Source: Melghiribacillus thermohalophilus (GTDB lineage: Bacteria > Bacillota > Bacilli > Bacillales > Alkalibacillaceae). From it: a DNA stretch of 64,000 nucleotides. Where the stretch lies: contig NZ_SMAN01000009.1 of NCBI RefSeq assembly GCF_004342905.1, forward strand, positions 1 through 64,000, read 5' to 3'. A program made the translations under genes and the position numbers. This document shows, piece by piece, positions 25,696 through 33,775 of this stretch (the stretch's first letter is position 1; each line of letters starts with the position of its first letter). The notes under the pieces are model-generated. The model searched no databases and was not told the DNA's origin. It worked only from the letters and a program-made list of their open reading frames with translations.

Positions 25696-26085
25696 TGGAA
25701 TCATTGAACGCTGATCAGCACTTTATGGTGTAAACTTTTCAATCCTTCCCATTTCTTGCTTTGCTTAATGATGCAGGCATGTCCACCTTGTGCTTTATAA
25801 GAGACAGCCGGGACAATGAAGGAATAAACGGTACAACATACGAGCCCATTTGCAAAAACCTTAACGGAGTCAACATGTGAAGACTCCTGGGGGCACTGAA
25901 GATTCCGCAGACAGTGCAGCATGATCTGTCGAGGATCTGAAGTGTGCCTGCTGAAAACGGAGCATTTTGCCGGGGTACAAAGATCCGAACCCATTCATGT
26001 GATGATTGAATGGTGTTCGGATATATCATAGCTTACGCAGTTGTTGTCCCTGCCTCACTTATCTGGAATGCTTTCCGTTGAAGAT
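25696..26085. other. Intergenic region holding a decayed repeat
   Basis: No gene is supported here. The two minus-strand open frames read as low-complexity, Cys-rich shadows without ribosome binding sites. The middle of the stretch is a degenerate copy of a widespread Bacillaceae intergenic repeat, listed separately. Confidence 0.6.
25860..25980. repeat. Degenerate copy of a Bacillaceae intergenic repeat
   Basis: The run GAAGACTCCTGGGGGCACTG, followed by GATTCCGCAG, GTCGAGGATCTGAAG and AACGGAGC, keeps the order and spacing of the conserved parts of a repeat common in Bacillaceae (GACTCCTGCGGG, GACCCCGCAGG, GAGGAGGCT, CGGAAAGCG). It has many substitutions. The comparison is from memory. Much weaker similar traces lie at 40810-40870 and 54585-54680. 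Confidence 0.45.
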
Positions 26086-27396
26086 CTAAATCTTAAAACG
26101 ACTGACTTCTTCATTTAATTCCTCAGCAAGCTGAGCGAGTTCACCTGCGCTTTTAGATATCTCTTCCATAGAGCTGCTGGTCTGCTGGGAGGAGGCCACT
26201 GCCTGTTCAATGCCCGCGGCAGATTCTTCCGCTACGGATGCCACATCTTCAATCGACTGATTCACATCTTTGCTGTTTTCCACAATCATTTTAAGGGTAC
26301 CGGAAACCGATTGTAGTCTTGTTGACATATCCGAAATCGATGTATGAATCGCCTTGAATTTTTCACCTGTGTCATTGATCTGCCTGGTACCCTGCTTTAC
26401 TTCCTCATATCCATTCTCAAGAGATCTGGCTACTGTATCCGATTCGGATTGTATGCTGGAGACAATTTTTGTAATATCTCCAACAGAATGAGATACCTGT
26501 TCTGCCAGTTTACGAACTTCATCAGCAACGACTGCAAAACCTTTCCCATGTTCTCCTGCTCTGGCCGCCTCAATTGCTGCATTTAAGGCAAGCAGATTGG
26601 TTTGTTCGGCAATGTCTTCAATGACCTGAACCAGCCTGGAAATTTCATTTGTTTGCTGATCTAATCCCCTCATTTTTTCGACCGCTTCATGGACGATCTC
26701 GTTAATATTTTCCATCTGCTGAACAGATTTCTTCATAAAAACATCGCCTTCTTCAGTCATATGTAAAACTTCTTCTGATGATTGAGCGATGCTGTCCCCA
26801 CTTTTATAAGCCTGTCTAATTTTCTCGTGAAAATCCTCCATCGTCTCTGACAGGCTAGTTGCGCTGTTTGCCTGGGTTTCTGCTCCCGAAGACAATTCCT
26901 GCATGGTAGATGCCACTTGTTCGCTTCCTTCTTTCACTTCGTCCGAAGCCTGGTTCAGTTCTTCACTCTGGGAAGAAACGCGTTCCGCTGTTTCTGATAC
27001 CCGATCAATGATTTTCCTTATATTTTCTTGCATAAGATTGATCGCAGAAGCCAGCTGTCCAATTTCATCTCTGGAACGTATATCAACCTGGGCAGTTAAA
27101 TCTCCCTGAGATGCTTTTTTGGTAACTTCTACAATTTTATTTAACGGCTTAACGACAATCAAGTGGACAAATATGGTAATGATGGTTGTTGTGGTGATGA
27201 GCGTAATAGCTGTATTAATGTAAACTCCCATATTCATACCGTCTAATAAACTATTGACGAAACCTGCAATAGGTGTACTCATCACCAAACTGATGAGAAC
27301 CGCCAGTATCATCTTTGTCCGAATACTGTTTCTAACTTTCGCCATACTCATCACTGAACTGATATGTTGAAGAGAAGTGGTTTGCTTTTGACTCAT
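26086..27396 (-). CDS. Methyl-accepting chemotaxis protein lacking an external sensor domain
   Basis: A 436-residue chemoreceptor. Two membrane helices (about residues 29-48 and 59-82) are separated by only about ten residues, so there is no extracellular ligand domain. A HAMP domain follows ([19 protein letters not shown] region to about 135). The long coiled-coil signalling domain has the hairpin tip [37 protein letters not shown], which binds CheA/CheW. Signals must be sensed through the membrane, HAMP or cytoplasmic part, or through a partner protein. ATG with AGGAGG. The upstream region holds RNA hairpins and 11-bp repeats, and a LytTR regulator gene lies upstream on the same strand. Confidence 0.9.
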   Translation of the reverse strand: MSQKQTTSLQHISSVMSMAKVRNSIRTKMILAVLISLVMSTPIAGFVNSLLDGMNMGVYINTAITLITTTTIITIFVHLIVVKPLNKIVEVTKKASQGDLTAQVDIRSRDEIGQLASAINLMQENIRKIIDRVSETAERVSSQSEELNQASDEVKEGSEQVASTMQELSSGAETQANSATSLSETMEDFHEKIRQAYKSGDSIAQSSEEVLHMTEEGDVFMKKSVQQMENINEIVHEAVEKMRGLDQQTNEISRLVQVIEDIAEQTNLLALNAAIEAARAGEHGKGFAVVADEVRKLAEQVSHSVGDITKIVSSIQSESDTVARSLENGYEEVKQGTRQINDTGEKFKAIHTSISDMSTRLQSVSGTLKMIVENSKDVNQSIEDVASVAEESAAGIEQAVASSQQTSSSMEEISKSAGELAQLAEELNEEVSRFKI

Positions 27397-27478
27397 ACTT
27401 TTCCTCCTAGAGTGGATTTATTTTTTGTATCAAATAAATGATTCATGATCCAATAATTTTTCATTCTTCATACGGTGA

Positions 27479-27528
27479 CAAGAACGTCTCTGGTTTTAAC
27501 GGCGAGGAACCCTCTCCTCCTGTTCTTG
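27479..27528 (-). other. Stem-loop in chemoreceptor leader
   Basis: CAAGAAC (27479-27485) pairs with GTTCTTG (27522-27528). Inside, GAGGA (27504-27508) pairs with TCCTC (27515-27519). It lies 83-132 bp upstream of the chemoreceptor ATG and would sit in its 5' untranslated RNA. Confidence 0.45.
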
Positions 27529-27540
27529 CTAAATGTTAAT

Positions 27541-27556
27541 CGGACGGTAACATCCG
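27541..27556 (-). other. Hairpin with UUAC tetraloop in chemoreceptor leader
   Basis: On the minus strand CGGATG-TTAC-CGTCCG forms a six-pair stem including one G-T wobble. It has no T-run after it, so it is not a standard terminator. Confidence 0.45.
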
Positions 27557-27652
27557 GCTAACTGTTGTTCTTACTGGACATGGAAAACAGGAATCAATTT
27601 TAAAATCATACGTCTTCTAGTACACCCCTCCTATGTTTTATTTTGTGTCATC

Positions 27653-27690
27653 GTGGACGAAACGTGGACGAAACGTGGACGAAACGTGGA
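27653..27690. repeat. 11-bp tandem direct repeat
   Basis: GTGGACGAAAC is repeated three times without error (27653, 27664, 27675) and is followed by a partial fourth copy, GTGGA. A period of about one helical turn puts each copy on the same DNA face. Alternate copies are 22 bp apart, close to the spacing of LytTR half-sites. Confidence 0.9.
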
Positions 27691-27720
27691 AATTAAAGAT
27701 TTAATTTCTAATATTAGAAA
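27691..27720. repeat. Two adjoining A/T-rich palindromes
   Basis: AATTAAAGATTTAATT (27691-27706) has 7-bp arms, and TTTCTAATATTAGAAA (27705-27720) is a perfect 16-bp palindrome. They directly abut the 11-bp repeats and could be protein sites, or weak hairpins ending the LytTR transcript. Confidence 0.5.
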
Positions 27721-27932
27721 ACTTATCCTTATATGTCTAATGAATTTCGGTCCATCCAGACAAAATTCTGTTCTTTTCGACAAAAATTTGTATCTATTCA
27801 AGCAATAGTTATTTCCTTTATGTAGATATTAAGAAAATGACAGAGATATGTTATGTACATATGGCGCTTTCCTGACTTGTGTTTGTTTACAACTTTAAGT
27901 AGGTACAGGTGATTATAATAGATCAACCCAAT

Positions 27933-28667
27933 TTACCCCTGTAAGTCAGACAAAACGTGTTTTATTTTTTGAATGTTGTTTTTTGAAATAAATGCACTTT
28001 TTTTATAGTTTCTAAAATGGACTAGATACGTTTGTCCATCAGGTTCAATTTTATAAATGTGTTCAAGATTAACGATATAGGAACGGTGGGATTGAAAAAA
28101 CTGATAACCCAGGCGCTCCATAAGGGAATGAAGCGACTCATAGGTTTCATATGTATGCTGAAATGTATATATAAACGACTTTCGGTTCAACCGCTCGATA
28201 AACACAATTTCATGAAATGGTATAAACAATAGGGAATGGTTCATTCGAATTTCTAACTTTCCTGAAATGACCCTTCCCCCCGAAAGGTGATGAGTTGAAT
28301 TTAATGAGTAAAATGCTTTTTTAAGTGAATCATAAAATCGTGATTGGATTACTGGTTTTTTCATGTAATCCGTCAGAGAGATGTCAAAAACTTCCCCTGG
28401 AAAAGTATCATCATCTGTCATCAAAATAATTTGCAGGTAAGGATGGAACTGTTTGACTTTTTCAATACCACTAACTCCTCTGATTCCCGGCAATGACAGA
28501 TTCATAATAAGAATTTCAGGATTTTGCAGCTGAATCTTTTTCCATAGATCCCTAGCGTGTTCCGCCACGTCCAATAAATGAAAATGCCTCAATGGATCAA
28601 TCATTTGCTGAAAATGATCCATACAAGGCTTATCATGGTCTGCAATAATGATGCCAAATGGTTTCAT
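27933..28667 (-). CDS. LytTR-family regulator with Asn in place of the phosphoacceptor Asp
   Basis: A regulator of about 244 residues. An N-terminal receiver-like domain (1-120) keeps the acidic pocket (IIADHD, D10/D12), the Thr (T84 in ILMTDDD) and Lys104 in DYMKKPV. The position expected to be Asp reads ILIMNLSLPG, so the acceptor is Asn56. The C-terminal LytTR DNA-binding domain (about 140-240) includes FIPFHEIVFIERLNRKSFIYTF, the segment FFQSHRSYIVNLEHIYKI and the closing KNNIQKIKHVL. It should bind DNA as direct-repeat half-sites. No histidine kinase gene is adjacent, in line with phosphorylation-independent action. Start at ATG 28667 with AAGGATG upstream; longer readings lack a site. 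Confidence 0.85.
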   Translation of the reverse strand: MKPFGIIIADHDKPCMDHFQQMIDPLRHFHLLDVAEHARDLWKKIQLQNPEILIMNLSLPGIRGVSGIEKVKQFHPYLQIILMTDDDTFPGEVFDISLTDYMKKPVIQSRFYDSLKKAFYSLNSTHHLSGGRVISGKLEIRMNHSLLFIPFHEIVFIERLNRKSFIYTFQHTYETYESLHSLMERLGYQFFQSHRSYIVNLEHIYKIEPDGQTYLVHFRNYKKSAFISKNNIQKIKHVLSDLQG

Positions 28668-29040
28668 ATATTTGTTCATCCTTATGACAACGTTTTTATA
28701 ATCATAATACAATGACCGGTTCAAGAGCGAAGAAAGACATAATGATTTAAAACGACAAACCCCTCCTTATATACCCTTTTCCCATCTGTATAATCCCCTA
28801 ATCTGTCTATTCAGCCTTCATATCCTTCGTTCGGGGCACAGGCAAATATAGTTTAAAACATATGAATTTCCATTCCTCAACTCATACACTACCTCTTGTA
28901 CGAAAATAGGTCTTTTGACATAGTTTTAAAAAACCCATAACCGTCCCTATCCGATTCAAGGTCAAGGGCAGGGCTTTTCAAGAAAGAATATGTTAAAATA
29001 TCTATGTTTGGTATTTTTTATACATCTGGAGGTGTAACCA
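28668..29040. other. Intergenic region between LytTR gene and yjcH
   Basis: It holds the divergent promoters of the two flanking genes. A TATGTTAAAATA stretch before yjcH may be its -10 region. No other gene, repeat or hairpin of note is visible. Confidence 0.4.
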
Positions 29041-29763
29041 GTGGGAAGAAAGGGTACCATGATGGAAAGGGAGATACAGAGCAAATATCTGGACGAATCC
29101 TTAACGGTAAAGATTTACCGACCGGAGAATTTTTCTCCATTGTATAAATATCATCTTTGCATTGTTCAGGATGGAAACGACTACTTTCAAATGGGTCGTT
29201 TAGCAACGTTCAGTGATGAACTTCATGAAAATGGAGACATTGAGAATACCATTTTTGCCGGAATTCATTACAAAGACCGCTATGATCGCAGGGAGAAATA
29301 TCATCCGGATGGGAAAAAACAGGATGCGTATATGAAGTTCTTGCGTTTCGAAGTTGTTCCCATGCTTGATGAAGAACTGCCAGGATATTATCTGAGTGGC
29401 AGCCGTTCACTCATGGGCGATTCCCTGGGCGGAACCATTTCCCTGATGACCGCTTTGAAATATCCGAATACATTTGGAAGAGTCATCATGCAATCTCCAT
29501 ACGTAGACGAAACGGTATTACATGCAGTAAAAGAATCAAAAGACGTTTCATCCATGTCCATATATCATACCATCGGCACCCGGGAAACGGACGTTCCAAC
29601 GACTGATGGACAAAGGATGGATTTTCTTGAGCCAAACAGGAAATTAAACAGACTCCTTCAGGAAAAGACAAATGATTACACCTATCATGAATTAGACGGT
29701 AATCATACATGGAAATACTGGCAAAAAGATCTGAAGCATGCCCTTATAAAAATTTTCGGATAA
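29041..29763 (+). CDS. yjcH: YjcH-like esterase family protein (alpha/beta hydrolase)
   Basis: A 240-residue hydrolase of the enterochelin-esterase-like (esterase D) family. It starts as GTG 29041 with GGAGGTG six bases upstream. The strand-turn-helix nucleophile motif is GDSLGGTI (Ser near residue 126), and LDGNHTWKYWQK near the C-terminus carries the catalytic His. IYRPENFSPLYKYHLCIVQDGNDYF is the family's early strand with DG. In B. subtilis yjcH, yjcG and yjcF are neighbours, as here. The natural substrate is unknown. Confidence 0.87.
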   Translation: MGRKGTMMEREIQSKYLDESLTVKIYRPENFSPLYKYHLCIVQDGNDYFQMGRLATFSDELHENGDIENTIFAGIHYKDRYDRREKYHPDGKKQDAYMKFLRFEVVPMLDEELPGYYLSGSRSLMGDSLGGTISLMTALKYPNTFGRVIMQSPYVDETVLHAVKESKDVSSMSIYHTIGTRETDVPTTDGQRMDFLEPNRKLNRLLQEKTNDYTYHELDGNHTWKYWQKDLKHALIKIFG

Positions 29764-29867
29764 TCTGTCACATGATTTTTAGAAAATTGTTTCAATTTTT
29801 TGTTATAATGAATATTAGTCACCTTTTTTCATTCAGCCAAAAAACAAAGTAATAAGGAGGTTTTTAT

Positions 29868-30383
29868 ATGAAGTATGGAATAGCTATTTTTCCTTCAAAA
29901 GAAGTACAAGACATTGCCAATTCATATCGAAAGCGTTATGATCCCCACTATTCATTAATTCCTCCACATGTCACATTAAAAGAAGCTTTTGAAGCCGATG
30001 ATGATTATATACAAGAGTTAATTGGTGAGCTCCGATTAATTGCCAGCGAAACCAAACCTTTCCCACTCATCATCAAAAAAATCAGCTCCTTTAGTCCGGT
30101 AACCAATACCGTATACCTGAAAGTGGAGCCTGTAGAGGAGTTAATGGAACTTAATGAAAAGCTCCATCAGGGTAAATTTACGAAAGAGCGGACATATGCC
30201 TATGTACCCCATATTACGATTGGACAGAAATTATCTGATGATGAACACTCTGATGTCTACGGCAGCCTGAGAATGCAGTCCTTTGACATCGAGGAACAGG
30301 TGGACCGTTTTCAACTGCTATATCAGCTGGAAAATGGAGCCTGGACCGTGTATGAGACATTTAAGTTTGGCGGTGTAAAGTAA
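29868..30383 (+). CDS. yjcG: YjcG-like 2H phosphoesterase (2'-5' RNA ligase family)
   Basis: A 171-residue 2H phosphoesterase. The two HxT motifs are PHVTLKE (about residue 36) and PHITIGQ (about residue 115), the catalytic pair of the family that acts on cyclic phosphate or 2'-5' RNA ends. AAGGAGG lies seven bases before the ATG, and a TATAAT is found at 29804-29809. Only 3 bp separate its stop from the next gene, so the two are co-transcribed. Confidence 0.93.
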   Translation: MKYGIAIFPSKEVQDIANSYRKRYDPHYSLIPPHVTLKEAFEADDDYIQELIGELRLIASETKPFPLIIKKISSFSPVTNTVYLKVEPVEELMELNEKLHQGKFTKERTYAYVPHITIGQKLSDDEHSDVYGSLRMQSFDIEEQVDRFQLLYQLENGAWTVYETFKFGGVK

Positions 30384-30386
30384 GCA

Positions 30387-30809
30387 ATGAACATGATCAT
30401 CGCAAAAAATGAACAGCAAAAAAAGGATGCTTATGCGGTCAGAAGGGCGGTTTTTATTGAAGAACAAAAGGTGCCTGAGAATTTAGAAATGGATGAACAT
30501 GAAAATCAATCGATTCATTTTGTCGGTTATGTTGGCGGAAAGCCAGCAGCCGCCGGACGCCTTCGTTTTCTGGATGGTTATGGAAAGTTGGAACGGATCT
30601 GTGTCCTAAAAAATCTTCGTGGTCAACATTACGGAAAAGACATCATCAGAGCAATGGAAGAGACCATTCGTTCCAGAGGATTCCATAAGGCAAAACTGAA
30701 TGCCCAGACTCATGCAATTGGATTTTATCAATCGCTGGGATATGAAGTCATATCCGATGAGTTTATGGATGCCGGCATTCCCCATGTTACCATGGTTAAG
30801 GAATTATAA
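30387..30809 (+). CDS. yjcF: YjcF-like GNAT acetyltransferase
   Basis: A 140-residue GNAT-fold N-acetyltransferase of the ElaA/YjcF type. Its N-terminus has the VRRAVFIEEQKVPENLEMDEHE segment. Acetyl-CoA motif A is LERICVLKNLRGQHYGKDII, with the pyrophosphate loop RGQHYG. ALNAQTHAIGFYQSLGYEV-like sequence closes the domain. The substrate is unknown. It is translated right behind yjcG and is followed by a terminator. Confidence 0.92.
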   Translation: MNMIIAKNEQQKKDAYAVRRAVFIEEQKVPENLEMDEHENQSIHFVGYVGGKPAAAGRLRFLDGYGKLERICVLKNLRGQHYGKDIIRAMEETIRSRGFHKAKLNAQTHAIGFYQSLGYEVISDEFMDAGIPHVTMVKEL

Positions 30810-30825
30810 ATCCATAATTTTTTGC

Positions 30826-30863
30826 AAAAACAGCCTTTGCTGATCGGTGCATAGGCTGTTTTT
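30826..30863 (+). terminator. Terminator after yjcG-yjcF
   Basis: AAAAACAGCCT pairs with AGGCTGTTTTT. Confidence 0.88.
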
Positions 30864-30952
30864 CATTGTCCACTGGCTTTTATACGTATGTTTTTCACCG
30901 AAGCTGTCTATGATGATGGAAAGAAACAAAAAATCAAGGCAGAGTGATAGAC

Positions 30953-31627
30953 ATGAATTATTTCAACATGCTGGTGGACACACTCGTTGGATTCATCGCG
31001 CTGTTTGCATTGACAAAAATATTAGGAAAATCCCAGATTACTCAAATTACCGCATTTGATTTTATCGCTGCACTCGTTCTTGGAGAACTGGTAGGAAATG
31101 CGTTATTTGATGAAAAGGCGGGAGTTCCTGAAATTCTTTATGTTGTTTTTTTATGGGGGACCTTGCTGTATGTGACGGAAATGATTACCCAGAAATTTAA
31201 AGGATCAAGGGCATTGCTTGAGGGCAAACCGGCATTAATCATACATAAAGGAAAAATTAATAAAGAAGAAATGCAGAAAAATAAATTGGATCTGAATCAG
31301 CTCTTGCATCTGCTTCGAAAAAAAGATGTATTCTCTGTAAGAGATGTGGAATATGCTATTTTTGAAACAGACGGCAGTGTATCTGTCTTACAAAACACCA
31401 TAAAGCAGCAGGCGACCCGTCAGGACGTCAATGCTCCCCCGGAACCAGTTGAACTCCCCGTTTCCCTCATCATTGATGGTGAACTGTTGTATGATAACCT
31501 GGCTGAATCCAACTTAACAGAGCAATGGCTGCATCAGGAATTACAAAAACAGGGATACTCCGATGTAAAGGATATTATGTATGCCGAATGGCAGGAAAGT
31601 AAAGGACTGTATGTACAGCCCTACTGA
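30953..31627 (+). CDS. DUF421 family membrane protein (YetF-like)
   Basis: About 224 residues. Three membrane helices at the N-terminus (to about residue 90), with TKILGKSQITQITAFDFIAALVLGELVGNALF, the DUF421 signature. A cytoplasmic two-part domain follows with KGKINKEEMQKNKLDLNQLLHLLRKKDVFSVRDVEYAIFETDGSVSVL. Relatives such as B. subtilis YetF and YrbG-type proteins are membrane proteins of uncertain role; some are linked to spores. ATG 30953 is chosen; an in-frame GTG at 30944 is also possible. Confidence 0.85.
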   Translation: MNYFNMLVDTLVGFIALFALTKILGKSQITQITAFDFIAALVLGELVGNALFDEKAGVPEILYVVFLWGTLLYVTEMITQKFKGSRALLEGKPALIIHKGKINKEEMQKNKLDLNQLLHLLRKKDVFSVRDVEYAIFETDGSVSVLQNTIKQQATRQDVNAPPEPVELPVSLIIDGELLYDNLAESNLTEQWLHQELQKQGYSDVKDIMYAEWQESKGLYVQPY

Positions 31628-31647
31628 CCGATCTTCGGGATTCCCTT

Positions 31648-32541
31648 TCAGGCTTTTCTAAATACCCAGCGGTAATTTTTAATTTCATGTGTAATTGCTT
31701 CCCGCTGAATTAACGCAGAAATATAGGCTGTAACAGCGGTCCGAAATAGTAAAAACTGAGAAAGCTGACTCGCCCGAACCCCGTGCTTCGAACACAGGTC
31801 AGCGATGATTTGTTCGTGACTGACCTCCCCCTTTTCTTCTATATATTGCAGGATTTCCTTAAGCAGATGTTCATGATAATCTATATTCGTCTGTATGGTC
31901 TCGGTAAATGTATTTTCAAAGGACCCATGTCCAGGTACGGCTCCCCTGCATTCAATCTGTTTAATTTTTTTCAGGCTCTCTATGGCAGCTTCAGCATCTG
32001 TAATATATGGAATTTTATGCTTTAGCAGCTGCTCAGTTCCAAAATAACTGTCCCCTGCATAATAAACATTATCAATTAATACTCCCATCTGATGGTAGCT
32101 GTGTCCAGGTGCGGCATACAGGGTCATCTGAAAACTTCCGATACTGTACTGTCCTTCATCAACCTCTTCGTCCACACGTACAGGTTCTCCTTCCAGAAAT
32201 TTATTGCGAAGTTCAGGAAGGGGATCATTGCCGCCAAATAAATAAAGGGGTTCGAACACGGGATGTTTCAGGATAGCTGCTTCGAAGCGGGGGGCAATCG
32301 TATAAATATGTTTTTCTTTTTGCAAATAAGAAGCCCCGCCATAATGATCGGCATGTGCATGAGTGATAAATAAATGGGTAACTGGGAGGGACTGCTGGTT
32401 CAACACGTTTACTACTTTTTTCATGGTGGAACGGTCCAGGCCAGCATCAATTAACAGTCCCTCATCACCGTGCTGCACATATCCGATATTGACAGGAGCA
32501 TCAAAGTAAAAACAGGTGTCACTGATTTGTTTGAACTGCAT
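31648..32541 (-). CDS. MBL-fold metallohydrolase
   Basis: A 297-residue metallo-beta-lactamase-fold hydrolase. The metal motif is THAHADHYGGASYL (about residues 60-73), with further ligands in AAPGHSYHQMGVLIDNVYYAGD and GAVPGHGSFENTF. The C-terminal 80 residues are a helical domain of the kind that often follows this fold in glyoxalase- and RNase-Z-related family members. The physiological substrate is not clear. The genes on both sides are small and unlinked in function. ATG preceded by GGAG. Confidence 0.87.
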   Translation of the reverse strand: MQFKQISDTCFYFDAPVNIGYVQHGDEGLLIDAGLDRSTMKKVVNVLNQQSLPVTHLFITHAHADHYGGASYLQKEKHIYTIAPRFEAAILKHPVFEPLYLFGGNDPLPELRNKFLEGEPVRVDEEVDEGQYSIGSFQMTLYAAPGHSYHQMGVLIDNVYYAGDSYFGTEQLLKHKIPYITDAEAAIESLKKIKQIECRGAVPGHGSFENTFTETIQTNIDYHEHLLKEILQYIEEKGEVSHEQIIADLCSKHGVRASQLSQFLLFRTAVTAYISALIQREAITHEIKNYRWVFRKA

Positions 32542-32570
32542 ACGGAATCTCCTCTAACGTGTGTGTGTTA

Positions 32571-32840
32571 TTATATTTGTTCGTTAACATGTTGTCCTTT
32601 TCCTGTTAGTTCTGCCAATAATTTTTCGGTATGCTCAATGGCATGGACATTTCTTGCTGCATAAATCGTTAAGGGTCTGGTCTGTTTTTTTTGTTTTTCT
32701 TCTTTCTTTTTTTCCTTTAATTTGTTGTTTAGTTCAATTCGAAAAGGTCTTTCCAGAACAAACGGATTTTCTGTTGTCCCCGCTGTTCTTCTGTGGTAAT
32801 CCTGGTATTGATGATGCTGAATAGGAAGGATATAGCCCAT
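32571..32840 (-). CDS. Small protein of unknown function, MGYILPIxHxQY type
   Basis: An 89-residue protein starting MGYILPIQHHQYQDYHRR, with a very basic Lys/Glu-rich middle (KLKEKKKEEKQKK) and a helical C-terminus. I recall similar starts in Bacillales proteins of unknown role but cannot name a family. AAAGGAGGGG is six bases before ATG 32840; longer readings put this site inside the gene. It lies between the MBL hydrolase and the 32940 gene on the same strand. Confidence 0.7.
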   Translation of the reverse strand: MGYILPIQHHQYQDYHRRTAGTTENPFVLERPFRIELNNKLKEKKKEEKQKKQTRPLTIYAARNVHAIEHTEKLLAELTGKGQHVNEQI

Positions 32841-32939
32841 ACCCATCCCCTCCTTTGCCAACCTATTATACGTTACCCGTTTTTAATGATATCCATTCGT
32901 ATATTTTCAAATATTTATGACGGATGTTTGACATTCATC

Positions 32940-33140
32940 TTATTCCATTCTTCTTTCCAGTTCTTTGATCATTTTTTCCACGCTTCCAATCTGCTCCATA
33001 AACTGCTGATCCCATTCTCCCATCTCCTGCTCGATTCTTTGGATTTGCTCTTCAGGTTTCAAAAGCAATGATTCATTCTCATCCAGAAAATCATTTAAAG
33101 CCTTTACAAACCGATACAGGGGATGTTTTTCGATATTCAT
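32940..33140 (-). CDS. Small helical protein of unknown function
   Basis: A 66-residue protein beginning MNIEKHPLYRFVKALNDFLDENESLL. It is predicted to be nearly all helical, with a heptad-like C-terminus (SVEKMIKELERRME). The family is not recognised. AAAGGAG six bases before ATG 33140 fixes the start; the longer frame to 33206 has none. No membrane segment. Confidence 0.7.
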   Translation of the reverse strand: MNIEKHPLYRFVKALNDFLDENESLLLKPEEQIQRIEQEMGEWDQQFMEQIGSVEKMIKELERRME

Positions 33141-33338
33141 GTTTGTCTCCTTTCTCTTTACCCGAAATTGAAGAAAACCAGTAAACCTTGTTGCAAACCC
33201 GGGCATGAATTTTTCAGAAAAAACATGCTGAAATCAGTCTTCATCAAATATGCTTCACTTTTGCTTCACTGAGAATGAAAGGGGTTGTGGAAATTAAAAG
33301 AAAAAAGACAGCCCCAATGGCGAGACTGTCTGAAAAAT

Positions 33339-33572
33339 TTACCATGGAAATGGCCTTCTTCGATAATCCTCATCATCGAAGTCCCTTTCATCTCCTTCTC
33401 TTCTCTCCGAAGATTCTTCATCTTCTCTGCGGCGAGGTCCAAAAAACGGATCAAAAGGAGGACGCTCCCGATGTCTTGGAGGTTCTGGTCGTCTTGGAGG
33501 CTCAAAGATCACATTATCCGCTTTGATCACGAGGTCCTTTACATGTATTTCCTTTTTATTTTTATCGGACAT
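33339..33572 (-). CDS. Small Pro/Arg/Glu-rich protein of unknown function
   Basis: A 77-residue protein. Residues 1-25 read MSDKNKKEIHVKDLVIKADN, then a low-complexity tail rich in Pro, Arg, Asp and Glu (PPRRPEPPRHRERPPFDPFF). A disordered tail of this type is common in spore-associated proteins of this group; with the coat genes next door at 33.7-34.7 kb, a spore role is plausible but unproven. GGAGTGG lies upstream of the ATG. Confidence 0.7.
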   Translation of the reverse strand: MSDKNKKEIHVKDLVIKADNVIFEPPRRPEPPRHRERPPFDPFFGPRRREDEESSERREGDERDFDDEDYRRRPFPW

Positions 33573-33775
33573 TTACTCATCCACTCCCTTGTCATAAATT
33601 GTTTACGGTACTAGTGTATGCGTATAATCGTCTATTGTTTGGTCATTTGTCCTATCCCATTAAAAAATAACAATCAGCTTCTGGAAAAGAAGGTTTATGC
33701 CCACACATGATGTTCTGCAGGGCATATTTTATTAGAGACAAAACGTCAATATATAAAGAAAGGAGTAGTGAATAT

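Larger units (their letters stand above)
27397..27932. other. Structured intergenic region before chemoreceptor gene
   Basis: There is no open frame worth calling. From the chemoreceptor start outward the minus strand holds two hairpins (27479-27528 and 27541-27556), an 11-bp tandem repeat (27653-27690) and two A/T-rich palindromes (27691-27720). This is a leader or control region, and it is also the downstream flank of the LytTR gene. Confidence 0.6.

Noticed and set aside
25701-26029. Two overlapping minus-strand frames of about 96 codons
   Set aside because: They run through a decayed repeat, are Cys- and Ser-rich without pattern, and have no start signals.
27397-27600. Possible c-di-GMP riboswitch before the chemoreceptor gene
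   Set aside because: Two hairpins are present, but the conserved GEMM core sequences I know are absent; kept only as an unexplained structure.
27653-27690. The tandem repeats as a CRISPR array
   Set aside because: The units are only 11 bp with no spacers, and no cas gene is in the window.
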